A stretch of 64,000 bases of DNA from Levilactobacillus bambusae (lineage in GTDB: Bacteria > Bacillota > Bacilli > Lactobacillales > Lactobacillaceae). The position numbers were made by a program, and so were the translations under genes. Below are positions 1 through 9,560 of this stretch, in pieces; within the stretch, counting starts at the first letter, position 1; the number at the start of each line of letters is the position of its first letter. The notes below the pieces were generated by a model, which was not told the origin of the DNA, made no database searches, and saw nothing but the letters and a program-made list of their open reading frames with translations. The stretch lies in contig NZ_QCXQ01000006.1 of assembly GCF_003124125.1 (NCBI RefSeq), forward strand, positions 55,066 to 119,065. The letters run 5' to 3'.

Positions 1-56
1 GGATTTGGGAACCGTTATTTTAGTGGTGGAATAATTGATTGACGTTAGCATTAACC
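1..56. other. window edge, no feature recognised
   Basis: These bases lie just downstream of the stop codon of the minus-strand ABC-F gene. I see no gene and no clear terminator hairpin here. Confidence 0.5.
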
Positions 57-2006
57 TTAGGCGAAGTCTTCCAGTGCTAAACTCTTAGTGGTCCACTCTT
101 CTTCGGTGACTTCGATTTGATGACTAATCTCGGTGAGTTGGGTTTGCATGGCCAATGACTTTTGGGGATCATTGTAAATCGCCGGTTGAGCCATTTGGGT
201 CTCTAAGTCGGTCCGCTGGGCTTCTAGATCGGTTAATTGGGTTTCGAGTGCGTCAACTTCCCGGCCTAATTTGCGTTTAGCCCGTTGGAGATCCTTAGTT
301 TGTTGGTAGGTTTGTTGTGAGCTAGAGGAGGCGGCACTTGCTGAATCGGGTTGTTCGTTATCGGCTTCAGCTTGGGCGGCTAACTCGGCCTGTTCCTCTT
401 TTTTATCCACGTAGTAGTCGTAATTACCAAGGTAGGGGGTACTGCCATCGGGACTGATTTCAATGACGGCGGTCGCAACCTGATTAATAAAGTACCGGTC
501 ATGAGAAATGAAAAGCAGGGTGCCGTCAAACTCGTTTAACGCATTCTCCAGAACTTCTCGACTATCAATGTCTAAGTGGTTAGTGGGTTCATCCAGTAAT
601 AAGAAATTATCGTGCTGCATAGACAGTTTGGTTAATAGTAAGCGGGCCTTTTCACCCCCGCTTAAATTATGAACGGGTTTTTGAACGTCATCACCCGTGA
701 ATAAAAAACTGCCTAAAATGGATCGAATATCACCCTCAGGCGTTGTGGGATGATCGTCCCATAGTTCATCTAAGACGGTTTTCTTGGGATGAAGGGTGGC
801 CTGCTCTTGGTCGTAGTACCCGGTATCAACGCCCGTTCCAAATAATACCCGGCCGCGTAGGAGGGGTACCATGCCCAGTATCGACTTCAACAGAGTTGAT
901 TTACCGACGCCGTTGGGACCCACGATGGCAATGGCCTGGCGTTTTTTAACGGTAAAGTTAATGGGGTAGCTGAGAAGGGTTTGATCATAGCCGACCCCCA
1001 CCTCTTGGACGTCTAAGACGTTATTTCCGCTTTGGCGGGTCGGCGAGAATCGGAATCGCGCCACCTTATCTTCACCATCTGGCTTTTCAATGCGATCCAT
1101 TTTTTCGAGCTGTTTACGCCGGGATTGCGCCCGTTTAGTGGTGGATGCCCGGACGATGTTTTTATTAACGAAGTCCTCAAGCTGAGAAATTTTGGCCTGC
1201 TGCTTATCGTATTCCTTCCATTCACGCCGAAGTTTAGCCGCTTTTTCGTCCATGAAGGCGGAATAATTCCCTTTATAGTGGTCGAGGGTGCCGTGAGATA
1301 GATCATAAATTTCGTTGGCAACGTGGTCAAGAAAGTACCGGTCATGGGAAACGATGAGGAGGGCGCCTGAATAGTTTTGAAGGTAGCCCTCTAACCACGT
1401 CAGGGTTTCAACGTCCAGGTGGTTAGTGGGTTCATCTAGGATTAACAGGTCGGGTCGTTCTAACAGGAGCTTAGCGAGCGCCAGCTGGGTCTTTTGTCCG
1501 CCGGAGAGGGTGTTAATGGGCTGATCGTAAAAATGATCATCAAACCCGAACCCATGAAGAACCGAACGGATTTCAGCTTGGTAGCCAAAGCCGTTTTGAG
1601 CCGCAAAGTCATGCTGAAGCTGGTCGTAAGTCGTTAAAATTTGTTCGTAACGTTCCGAGTCGGCGATGATCTCCGGCTGGCTCATTTCGGCTTCCAAATC
1701 GTGAATCCGACCCTCCATTACCCGGAGTCGATCAAATACACTCAGCATCTCATTCCAAACGGTTTTGTCGGAGTTTAAGCCGGTATCCTGAGCCTGGTAG
1801 CCAATGGTTAGCCCCCGTTTAGTGGTTACTTCCCCCTCGTCAGGGGTTTCCTCGGCATTAATAATTTTAAGTAGGGTAGATTTACCGGCGCCATTCCGGC
1901 CGACAAGGGCAACTCGGCCGTGTTCTGGAATATCAAGATTCACCTCAGAAAAGAGGGTTTCAGCGCCAAATCGGCGGGTGACCTGTTGGACTTGTAAAAG
2001 AATCAC
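57..2006 (-). CDS. ABC-F family ATPase (YdiF/Uup-like)
   Basis: A 649-residue soluble tandem ATPase of the ABC-F class, which acts on ribosomes or translation rather than in transport. Two nucleotide-binding domains are visible: the first has Walker A GRNGAGKST near residue 37, signature LSGGQKTQL and DEPTNHLD; the second has GPNGVGKST, LSGGEKARL and DEPTNHLD. A charged linker joins them (residues about 235-320). The C-terminus is a coiled coil (about 565-649) rich in Glu, Gln and Lys, typical of the YdiF/Uup subgroup. No membrane segment is present, which fits ABC-F. The start is ATG, preceded on the minus strand by AGGAGG. It is divergent from rex. The family is certain; the subgroup and any antibiotic-protection role are not, and nothing here points to resistance. 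Confidence 0.93.
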   Translation of the reverse strand: MILLQVQQVTRRFGAETLFSEVNLDIPEHGRVALVGRNGAGKSTLLKIINAEETPDEGEVTTKRGLTIGYQAQDTGLNSDKTVWNEMLSVFDRLRVMEGRIHDLEAEMSQPEIIADSERYEQILTTYDQLQHDFAAQNGFGYQAEIRSVLHGFGFDDHFYDQPINTLSGGQKTQLALAKLLLERPDLLILDEPTNHLDVETLTWLEGYLQNYSGALLIVSHDRYFLDHVANEIYDLSHGTLDHYKGNYSAFMDEKAAKLRREWKEYDKQQAKISQLEDFVNKNIVRASTTKRAQSRRKQLEKMDRIEKPDGEDKVARFRFSPTRQSGNNVLDVQEVGVGYDQTLLSYPINFTVKKRQAIAIVGPNGVGKSTLLKSILGMVPLLRGRVLFGTGVDTGYYDQEQATLHPKKTVLDELWDDHPTTPEGDIRSILGSFLFTGDDVQKPVHNLSGGEKARLLLTKLSMQHDNFLLLDEPTNHLDIDSREVLENALNEFDGTLLFISHDRYFINQVATAVIEISPDGSTPYLGNYDYYVDKKEEQAELAAQAEADNEQPDSASAASSSSQQTYQQTKDLQRAKRKLGREVDALETQLTDLEAQRTDLETQMAQPAIYNDPQKSLAMQTQLTEISHQIEVTEEEWTTKSLALEDFA

Positions 2007-2095
2007 GGTTTTGACCTCCTAGTTTACTGTTTGATTCCCATTCTAGCATATCTCGGCGGTTTACCGAATTTTTGATAAAAAGCTTTTGCAATGGC

Positions 2096-2124
2096 TTTCA
2101 CAAGAGGTAGGAATATGCTACAAT
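2096..2124 (+). promoter_or_regulatory. sigma-A promoter of rex
   Basis: The -35 is TTTCAC (2096-2101) and the -10 TACAAT (2119-2124), 17 bp apart. The -35 overlaps a TTCACAA motif (2097-2103), the half-site recognised by Rex, so autoregulation is plausible. The leader to the chosen start is about 155 nt. Confidence 0.55.
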
Positions 2125-2232
2125 AACAATATTGGAAACATTCACAAATTATCACGAACATGAACTTAACGGATTCAGTCTTACGTTACGGTCCTTTCAC
2201 AAACCAGACTGATCGGAAATTTTTTCGAACAA

Positions 2233-2252
2233 ACTCGAAGACGTGTTCGAGT
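2233..2252 (+). promoter_or_regulatory. hairpin in the rex leader
   Basis: A 7-bp perfect inverted repeat, ACTCGAA and TTCGAGT, around a 6-base loop, lying 20 nt before the rex Shine-Dalgarno. There is no U-tract, so it is not a terminator. It could be an operator or an mRNA structure; the function is unknown. Confidence 0.45.
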
Positions 2253-2285
2253 GATCAATTGAACAAAAGACAGGAGGCCAATTTT

Positions 2286-2933
2286 TTGGTTGAACAAAAG
2301 ATTCCACGGGCAACTGCCAAGCGGCTGCCCATATACTACCGCTACTTGAACATCTTGTTAGACGCTGATAAAACCCGGGTATCCTCGACGGAACTCTCTG
2401 AAGCAGTCAAGGTCGATTCAGCAACGATTCGGCGTGACTTTTCCTACTTTGGGGCGTTAGGTAAACGGGGTTACGGGTACGACGTTGAAAACCTCATTAA
2501 GTTCTTTAAGAAAATCCTGAATCAGGATAAGCTAACGAACGTGGCCCTCGTGGGGGTCGGCAACTTGGGGCATGCTCTGTTGAACTTTAACTTCCACCAG
2601 AATAGCAACGTCCGGATCAGCGCCGCCTTTGATACTAACGAAAAAATTGCCAATACCATTCAGAGTGGGGTTCCCATTTACCCCATGTCTGATTTAAAAC
2701 TGCAGTTGGAAGATCAACGGATTCAGGTGGTTATCTTGACGGTGCCATCCGAAGTTGGGCAAGCCGTGGCTGATGAAGCCGTTGAGGCCGGGGTCAAGGG
2801 AATTTTAAATTTCACGCAACTACGGCTGTCCGTACCAAAGGACGTTCGGGTTCAAAACGTGGATTTAACGAACGAATTGCAAACCTTAATTTACTTTTTA
2901 GAACACTACAACGCGGGAAACGAAGAGGGGTAA
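2286..2933 (+). CDS. rex: redox-sensing transcriptional repressor Rex
   Basis: Rex senses the NADH/NAD+ ratio and represses fermentation genes when NADH is low. The protein has an N-terminal winged helix ([14 protein letters not shown]) and a Rossmann domain with the dinucleotide motif [10 protein letters not shown]. The open frame extends upstream to an ATG at 2160, but that extension does not resemble Rex. A TTG at 2286 follows AGGAGG (2272-2277) with 8-nt spacing and gives a 215-residue protein, the family's usual length, so I take TTG as the start. It lies between an ABC-F gene and groESL, a neighbourhood common in lactobacilli. Identity is secure; the start is well supported. Confidence 0.95.
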   Translation: MVEQKIPRATAKRLPIYYRYLNILLDADKTRVSSTELSEAVKVDSATIRRDFSYFGALGKRGYGYDVENLIKFFKKILNQDKLTNVALVGVGNLGHALLNFNFHQNSNVRISAAFDTNEKIANTIQSGVPIYPMSDLKLQLEDQRIQVVILTVPSEVGQAVADEAVEAGVKGILNFTQLRLSVPKDVRVQNVDLTNELQTLIYFLEHYNAGNEEG

Positions 2934-2951
2934 GCACTTCGGGTCCGTTAG

Positions 2952-2986
2952 AACCGGTCAGCCAAATCGATGGTGGACCGGTTTTT
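2952..2986 (+). terminator. terminator of rex
   Basis: The arms AACCGGTC and GACCGGTT pair perfectly around a 16-nt loop and are followed by a short T-run. Confidence 0.75.
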
Positions 2987-3015
2987 AATTTGTCGTGAAT
3001 TTACTGTTAAATATC

Positions 3016-3044
3016 TTGCATTTTATTTGAGAAGCCACTATAGT
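3016..3044 (+). promoter_or_regulatory. sigma-A promoter of groESL
   Basis: The -35 TTGCAT (3016-3021) and -10 TATAGT (3039-3044) are 17 bp apart. The CIRCE element begins 12 bp after the -10, so a bound repressor would cover the transcription start. Confidence 0.75.
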
Positions 3045-3055
3045 AAATACTGTAA

Positions 3056-3082
3056 TTAGCACTTAACACAGACAAGTGCTAA
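3056..3082 (+). promoter_or_regulatory. CIRCE operator (HrcA site)
   Basis: The inverted repeat TTAGCACTT, nine bases, AAGTGCTAA matches the CIRCE consensus TTAGCACTC-N9-GAGTGCTAA except at the innermost base of each arm. Those two changes are symmetric, so the palindrome stays perfect. HrcA repression of groESL in the absence of heat stress is expected. Confidence 0.93.
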
Positions 3083-3117
3083 TATTTAAATAGTCAGTAA
3101 ATATTGGAGGGATAATA

Positions 3118-3402
3118 GTGTTAAAACCTTTAGGAGACCGTGTCATCTTAGATGAACCACAAGAAGAAGAACAAACCGTTGGGGGAATTGTCTTAGCAAG
3201 CAACGCTCAGGACAAGCCATCGACCGCTAAAGTTGTCGCTGTCGGCGACGGCCGCGTACTAGATAATGGAGAAAAGGTTACCCCTTCTGTTAAAGTTGGC
3301 GATAACGTTTTATTCGACAAGTATGCCGGTACTGAAGTCAAATATGACGGCAAATCTTACTTAGTTTTACACGAAAAAGACTTAGTCGCAGTAATCGACT
3401 AA
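3118..3402 (+). CDS. groES: co-chaperonin GroES
   Basis: A 94-residue Cpn10 protein that caps the GroEL chamber. The family opening [13 protein letters not shown], the mobile-loop region near [12 protein letters not shown] and the ending [12 protein letters not shown] are all visible, and the length is typical. The start is GTG, with GGAGGG about 6 nt upstream. It is co-transcribed with groEL, 49 nt downstream, from a promoter with a CIRCE operator. Confidence 0.97.
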   Translation: MLKPLGDRVILDEPQEEEQTVGGIVLASNAQDKPSTAKVVAVGDGRVLDNGEKVTPSVKVGDNVLFDKYAGTEVKYDGKSYLVLHEKDLVAVID

Positions 3403-3439
3403 ATCCCGAGCATCAAATACTCTAAAAAATATAGTATGA

Positions 3440-5074
<1,635 letters not shown>

Positions 5075-5095
5075 GCTAAGCTTAAACATCAATCC

Positions 5096-5161
5096 AAAAA
5101 TAAGAAGCAGCATTGAATTCGGTGGAATTTTGGCCGAACTCAGTGCTGCTTCTTATTTTTT
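5096..5161 (+). terminator. terminator of groESL
   Basis: Seventeen-base arms (5096-5112 and 5144-5160) pair perfectly, and the stem continues inward imperfectly. The right arm ends in a T-run. The remaining bases up to about 5340 hold no gene. Confidence 0.9.
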
Positions 5162-5343
5162 ATGGGGGAGCGAGTTTCAAAACCAACGGCCTAATTTGAG
5201 ATAAATGAGGAGTTCCCCGTAAAAAAATGAAGTTCCAATATAAAGTTATGCTATGGGACCAAGAAAAGTGGTATTGTGGTTATGGATGTAGTAAAATAGC
5301 TACTGTTTTACCGGACTGAAACCGGAAATTGACATTATAATTC

Positions 5344-5375
5344 ATTGGGCGGCTAGAACCACTTGGCCGCCTAAT
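5344..5375 (+). promoter_or_regulatory. leader hairpin before kimA
   Basis: An 11-bp stem (5344-5354 with 5365-5375, two G-U pairs) encloses a 10-nt loop, 12 nt before the Shine-Dalgarno AAGGAG (5388-5393). A smaller CCGG hairpin lies about 30 nt upstream. No U-run follows, so it is not a simple terminator. I cannot match it to the c-di-AMP (ydaO) riboswitch found before kimA in Bacillus. Confidence 0.45.
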
Positions 5376-5401
5376 ATCTTTCATGATAAGGAGCAATTTT
5401 C

Positions 5402-7237
5402 ATGTGGCATTATATTAAGCGTGTTTTAATCGGTAAACCACTGAAAACGATGGATGAAGGTGGTCAATCTATTACTAAGTTTAAGGCGTTGGCCTTGCTT
5501 TCATCAGATGCGCTTTCTTCAGTTGCATACGGGACGGAACAGATTACGGCGGTTCTGATCACCTTATCAGCTGCGGCATTAGTTTACCAATTATGGGTTG
5601 CTTTGTTGGTACTGGTCCTTTTAGCGGCCATTACACTGTCTTACCAGCAAATTATCCATGCCTATCCTTCTGGAGGAGGAGCGTACGTTGTTGCTAGCAC
5701 CAACTGGGGTCAGTCGGCGGGCTTACTAGCGGGGGGGTCCTTGTTAGTAGATTATATGCTGACCGTGGCCGTTTCTACGACTAGTGGAACCGAGGCCATT
5801 ACGTCAGCAATTCCTGCGTTAGCGAACCACCAGGTGGGAATTTCCATTTTGATTGTGTTGGCAATTATGGCGTTAAACTTACGTGGAATGCGAGAATCGG
5901 CGGCTTTTTTGACGATTCCCGTCTACTTCTTTATCGCTATCATCTTTGCCATGATCCTATGGGGTGGCTACAATATTGCGACGGGCAAAGTTGCGTTTCA
6001 CGCAGCGGCCCAGCTTGGTACCCCGGTTAAAGGAATGACCCTGATCCTCTTCTTCCGGGCATTCTCAAGCGGATCTTCCTCGCTAACGGGGGTTGAGGCC
6101 ATCAGTAATGCCGTGCCAAACTTCAAGAAACCAAAGAGTCGCAACGCCGCAATGACACTTGCCATTATGTCGATAATTCTCGCGTTCTTCTTTGCCGGCA
6201 TTACCTACTTGAGTTACTACATGGGAATTCAACCCGGTGGCAACCAAACGGTTCTATCGCAAATCGGGGCCGGAGTATTCGGCCGGGGCTTCATGTACTA
6301 TCTGCTGCAAATTTCAACGGCATTGATCTTAGCCGTTGCTGCTAACACCGGGTTCTCGGCCTTTCCCATCCTGGCCTATAACTTAGCCAAGGATAAGTTC
6401 TTACCGCACGCCTACCTTGACCGGGGCGACCGGTTAGGTTACTCTAACGGAATTATTTCACTTGCCGTGGGGGCCATTATTTTAATCGGAATTTTCCACG
6501 GAAAAACGAACCTGTTAATTCCGCTGTACGCCGTTGGGGTGTTTGTGCCGTTTACCCTGTCCCAGTCGGGTATGATTATTCACTGGAACCGGACGCGGGA
6601 GGGGCATTGGATTCTAAAGGCCTGTATTAACGCCTTAGGGGCCCTAATTTCACTGTTCTTAGTGATTTTCCTCCTCTTCTTGCACTTCTCAAACGTCTGG
6701 CCATACTTGATTGTGATGCCTTTGATTCTTTACATGTTCTACCGAATCCACGCGCACTATCTGAACGTGGCCGAACAGTTACGGGTGGCAGAAAAGAGTC
6801 CCTCACAAACGCATAAGTTTGACGGATCAACGGTCATCGTCCTGGTCTCTAACGTTACACGGGTAACAACGGATGCCGTCGATTATGCCCGTTCCATCGG
6901 GGACTACGTTATTGCCATGCACGTTTCGTTTGACGAAAACCCAGAAAAGGAACACAAAACGGCCGATGAATTTAAGGCGGAGTTTCCTGACGTTCGGTTT
7001 GTTGATATCCATTCCTCATATCGATCCATTATTACGCCAACACTAAGATTCGTTGATGTAATTGCCAAACGAGCCCGGGAACGTAATTTTACGACCACCA
7101 TCTTGGTGCCTCAGTTTGTGCCTAAGAAGCATTGGCAACAAATTTTGCATAACCAAACGGCATTAAGGTTAAGGCGAACGTTAAAGACCCGGGAAAACAT
7201 TATTGTGTCAACGTATAACTACCACTTGAAACATTAA
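5402..7237 (+). CDS. kimA: KimA-type potassium importer (APC superfamily)
   Basis: A 611-residue APC permease whose sequence follows Bacillus subtilis KimA (YdaO) closely: the opening IKRVLIGKPLKT, then KALALLSSDALSSVAYGTEQ, YPSGGGAYVV and a conserved SSYRS segment in the tail. About 12 membrane segments occupy residues 30-450, followed by a cytoplasmic C-terminal domain of about 150 residues that in KimA holds the dimer together and responds to c-di-AMP. Family knowledge says proton-coupled high-affinity K+ uptake. ATG start after AAGGAG. It is monocistronic, between two strong terminators. The family is very likely; K+ as the substrate is inferred from homology. Confidence 0.85.
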   Translation: MWHYIKRVLIGKPLKTMDEGGQSITKFKALALLSSDALSSVAYGTEQITAVLITLSAAALVYQLWVALLVLVLLAAITLSYQQIIHAYPSGGGAYVVASTNWGQSAGLLAGGSLLVDYMLTVAVSTTSGTEAITSAIPALANHQVGISILIVLAIMALNLRGMRESAAFLTIPVYFFIAIIFAMILWGGYNIATGKVAFHAAAQLGTPVKGMTLILFFRAFSSGSSSLTGVEAISNAVPNFKKPKSRNAAMTLAIMSIILAFFFAGITYLSYYMGIQPGGNQTVLSQIGAGVFGRGFMYYLLQISTALILAVAANTGFSAFPILAYNLAKDKFLPHAYLDRGDRLGYSNGIISLAVGAIILIGIFHGKTNLLIPLYAVGVFVPFTLSQSGMIIHWNRTREGHWILKACINALGALISLFLVIFLLFLHFSNVWPYLIVMPLILYMFYRIHAHYLNVAEQLRVAEKSPSQTHKFDGSTVIVLVSNVTRVTTDAVDYARSIGDYVIAMHVSFDENPEKEHKTADEFKAEFPDVRFVDIHSSYRSIITPTLRFVDVIAKRARERNFTTTILVPQFVPKKHWQQILHNQTALRLRRTLKTRENIIVSTYNYHLKH

Positions 7238-7288
7238 CTAAACTAGTCAGTGTGAAGACTGGGCCATTAGGCGGTCAGATCACACACT

Positions 7289-7349
7289 AAATAAGACCCG
7301 CTTCCATCTTCGAGGATTAACTCGAGTTTGGAAGCGGGTCTTATTTTTA
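7289..7349. terminator. bidirectional terminator, kimA/ptsI
   Basis: The arms AATAAGACCCGCTTCCA and TGGAAGCGGGTCTTATT pair perfectly, with A/T runs on both sides, so the hairpin can stop kimA (plus) and ptsI (minus). Confidence 0.93.
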
Positions 7350-7360
7350 TTAGTTGGCGT

Positions 7361-9088
7361 TTAATCTACTTTAACGGTCTTTTTAACGAGTGCTTCCACT
7401 TCTTCACAGGTATCGCAATCGTTCAATGCCTGGTCAACCAGTGGCTGCAACTGAGTGGTATCCAGCTTCTTCATGAGGCTCCGGGTCTTGAGGATGGAAG
7501 AGGAACTCATTGAGAATTCGTCAAGGCCCATTCCCATGAGCAGTGGAACCGCGGTTTGATCTCCGGCCATTTCCCCACACATTGCCGTAAACTTGCCTTC
7601 CTTATGGGAAGCGTCAATGGTGTGCTTGATTAGCCGGAGGAGGGCTGGGTTATAAGGTTGGTAAAGGTAGGATACCTGTTCGTTGCCACGGTCCGCCGCA
7701 AACGTGTACTGAATCAGATCGTTGGTTCCGATGCTAAAGAAGTCCACTTCCTTTGCAAACTGGTCCGCCAAAACGGCTGAAGCCGGAATTTCCACCATGA
7801 TTCCCATCTTGATCTCTTCGTCAAACGGAATACCTTCCTGTTTGAGGTTCGTCATTTCATCCTGAACGATTGCCTTTGCCCGCCGGAATTCATTGAGGGT
7901 AGCAATCATTGGGAACATAATGCGTAATTGACCGTAGTGGGAAGCCCGGAGAAGTGCCCGAACCTGGGGCCGAAAGATGGTTTCCTGATCTAATGAGATC
8001 CGGATGGCCCGGTAACCCAGGAAGGGGTTCATTTCTTCTGGTAGGGTCAGGTAAGGCAGGTGTTTATCGCCCCCAATATCCATGGTCCGGATGGTAACGG
8101 GTTTGCCCGCCATCTTTTCCACGACCGTTTTATACGCTTCAAACTGATCGTCTTCGGACGGCAGCTTATCCGTATCCATGTATAAGAACTCGGACCGCAT
8201 TAACCCAATACCTTCGGCCCCGGCATCTAAGGCGCCTTGAACATCATCAGGCGTCCCGATATTAGCGGCAATCTCAAAGTGCTGACCGTTCTTAGAGACG
8301 GAGGGTTCTGACTTCAGCTTAGCCCATTCAGCCTTGTCCGTTTCGTACCGCTCGGCTTCCGCTTGGTAGGTGCGAATCTCATCGTCAGTGGGGTTATCAA
8401 TGGCAAAACCGTCTAATCCGTTGAGAATGATTAAATCACCGTCTGATACGGTTTCTGTGGCAATTTCTGAGCCCACAACGGCTGGGATCTCAAGGGTCCG
8501 CGACATAATGGCGGAGTGACTGGTTCGGCCGCCCAAGTCGGTGAGAAATCCTTTCACGTACCGTTGGTTCATTTGGGCCGTGTCACTAGGCGTTAAATCG
8601 TGTGAGATCACAATGACGGGTTCGTCAATGAGGGCGGGATTGGGCAAACTCTTGCCCAATAGGTGGCTCAACGCCCGTTTGGCAACGTCGCGAACGTCGC
8701 CGGCACGTTCCTGCATGTAGGCATTATCGGTCATTGCGGCTAACATTTCAGCAAATTGCTGGGTGACTTCGGATAGCGCCTGTTCGGCATTTTGGTGGTC
8801 ATCCTTTATCTTAGCCTCAATTTGGCCAATCATTTCTGGATCGGACAAAATGGCGATGTGAGCATCAAAAACTGCGGCTTCATCCTCGCCGAGGTTGGCT
8901 TGTGCCGTGTCGCGAATCAGTTGAAGTTCTTCAACTGATGTATCAAGGGCGGCGTGAAGGCGGTTCGTTTCTGCCGATGTATCTTCAATAGTCGCTTTTT
9001 CAAAGCTAAGATCAGGTTCAACTAATCGGTAGGCCTTTGCAATTCCAATTCCATCACTTGCCGCGATCCCAGTAATTTTTTTACTCAT
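7361..9088 (-). CDS. ptsI: PTS enzyme I (phosphoenolpyruvate-protein phosphotransferase)
   Basis: EI takes phosphate from PEP and passes it to HPr, the first step for all PTS sugars. At 575 residues it has the normal length. The phospho-histidine motif [10 protein letters not shown] places the active His at residue 191. The PEP-binding C-terminal barrel shows [21 protein letters not shown] and the catalytic Cys motif MCGEMAGD near residue 504. ATG start, with AAAGAGG upstream on the minus strand. In most Firmicutes ptsH lies directly before ptsI; here no HPr gene is present, and ptsI has its own promoter with a cre site. The Man-PTS it would energise is divergent from it. Confidence 0.97.
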   Translation of the reverse strand: MSKKITGIAASDGIGIAKAYRLVEPDLSFEKATIEDTSAETNRLHAALDTSVEELQLIRDTAQANLGEDEAAVFDAHIAILSDPEMIGQIEAKIKDDHQNAEQALSEVTQQFAEMLAAMTDNAYMQERAGDVRDVAKRALSHLLGKSLPNPALIDEPVIVISHDLTPSDTAQMNQRYVKGFLTDLGGRTSHSAIMSRTLEIPAVVGSEIATETVSDGDLIILNGLDGFAIDNPTDDEIRTYQAEAERYETDKAEWAKLKSEPSVSKNGQHFEIAANIGTPDDVQGALDAGAEGIGLMRSEFLYMDTDKLPSEDDQFEAYKTVVEKMAGKPVTIRTMDIGGDKHLPYLTLPEEMNPFLGYRAIRISLDQETIFRPQVRALLRASHYGQLRIMFPMIATLNEFRRAKAIVQDEMTNLKQEGIPFDEEIKMGIMVEIPASAVLADQFAKEVDFFSIGTNDLIQYTFAADRGNEQVSYLYQPYNPALLRLIKHTIDASHKEGKFTAMCGEMAGDQTAVPLLMGMGLDEFSMSSSSILKTRSLMKKLDTTQLQPLVDQALNDCDTCEEVEALVKKTVKVD

Positions 9089-9171
9089 GTTTTACGTCCT
9101 CTTTCCTAAAACAAGTTTTCAAAAAACAGGTTCAAGACACCTAACAAATAATCACTATGGTTTCATAATTG

Positions 9172-9200
9172 ATATTACCAGTAAAAATAAGCGCTTTCAA
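9172..9200 (-). promoter_or_regulatory. sigma-A promoter of ptsI
   Basis: On the minus strand the -35 TTGAAA (9195-9200) and -10 TAATAT (9172-9177) are 17 bp apart, about 85 nt before the ATG. This shows that ptsI can be transcribed alone. Confidence 0.7.
9186..9199 (-). promoter_or_regulatory. cre site at the ptsI promoter
   Basis: TGAAAGCGCTTATT on the minus strand matches the CcpA operator core TGNAANCG. It overlaps the -35, so bound CcpA would repress. Confidence 0.65.
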
Positions 9201-9484
9201 TAATTAATTATGATTTTAACCTTTTGCAAGAGTCTTCAAAAAAGTCCTGAAGAAAATTTGAAAGTTTTTCTATATGATAACAAACTCCGCTTAGATTGGC
9301 GATATGCGTTTGGTTTTCACCTTTTAATTAAGAAAATTATCAAAAAAATAAAAAAATAATTAACCTAAACCAATTTGACAAACCATAAAATTTGTCTAAA
9401 AAGAAAGGGGATTCATAAGCTTAGACCAAATTGAAAATTAGGCCAGTAGTAGGTCAAAATAATGAATTTACTAAAATTTTAGTC
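9201..9484. other. AT-rich regulatory spacer between ptsI and the Man-PTS operon
   Basis: No gene is present, and in particular no HPr reading frame. One inverted repeat, GACAAA-N8-TTTGTC (9377-9396), overlaps a TTGACA (9375-9380) and could be a second promoter or an operator for an unknown regulator. No sigma-54 (-24/-12) promoter was seen. Confidence 0.5.
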
Positions 9485-9513
9485 TTGATGAAAGCGCTTA
9501 AGTGGTCTATATT
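9485..9513 (+). promoter_or_regulatory. sigma-A promoter of the Man-PTS operon
   Basis: The -35 TTGATG (9485-9490) and -10 TATATT (9508-9513) have a 17-bp spacer, about 42 nt before the EIIA start codon. Confidence 0.7.
9489..9502 (+). promoter_or_regulatory. cre site inside the Man-PTS promoter
   Basis: TGAAAGCGCTTAAG fits the CcpA operator and fills the space between -35 and -10. It mirrors the cre at the divergent ptsI promoter, whose core TGAAAGCGCTTA is identical. Confidence 0.72.
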
Positions 9514-9560
9514 AACTATGTAACCAGAACGGTTGGATGACTAACTTGGAGGTGTCGAGT

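Noticed and set aside
2131-2150. Full Rex operator at rex
   Set aside because: Only one half-site (TTCACAA) is good; the opposite half does not match at the right spacing. Reported as half-sites only.
5162-5401. c-di-AMP (ydaO-type) riboswitch before kimA
   Set aside because: Expected by analogy with Bacillus, but I could not match the conserved core. Only two simple hairpins are visible. Recorded as a leader hairpin instead.
9201-9536. Sigma-54 promoter for the Man-PTS operon
   Set aside because: Some Firmicute Man-PTS operons use sigma-54 and ManR. No TGGCAC-N5-TTGC pattern was found; a normal sigma-A promoter is present.
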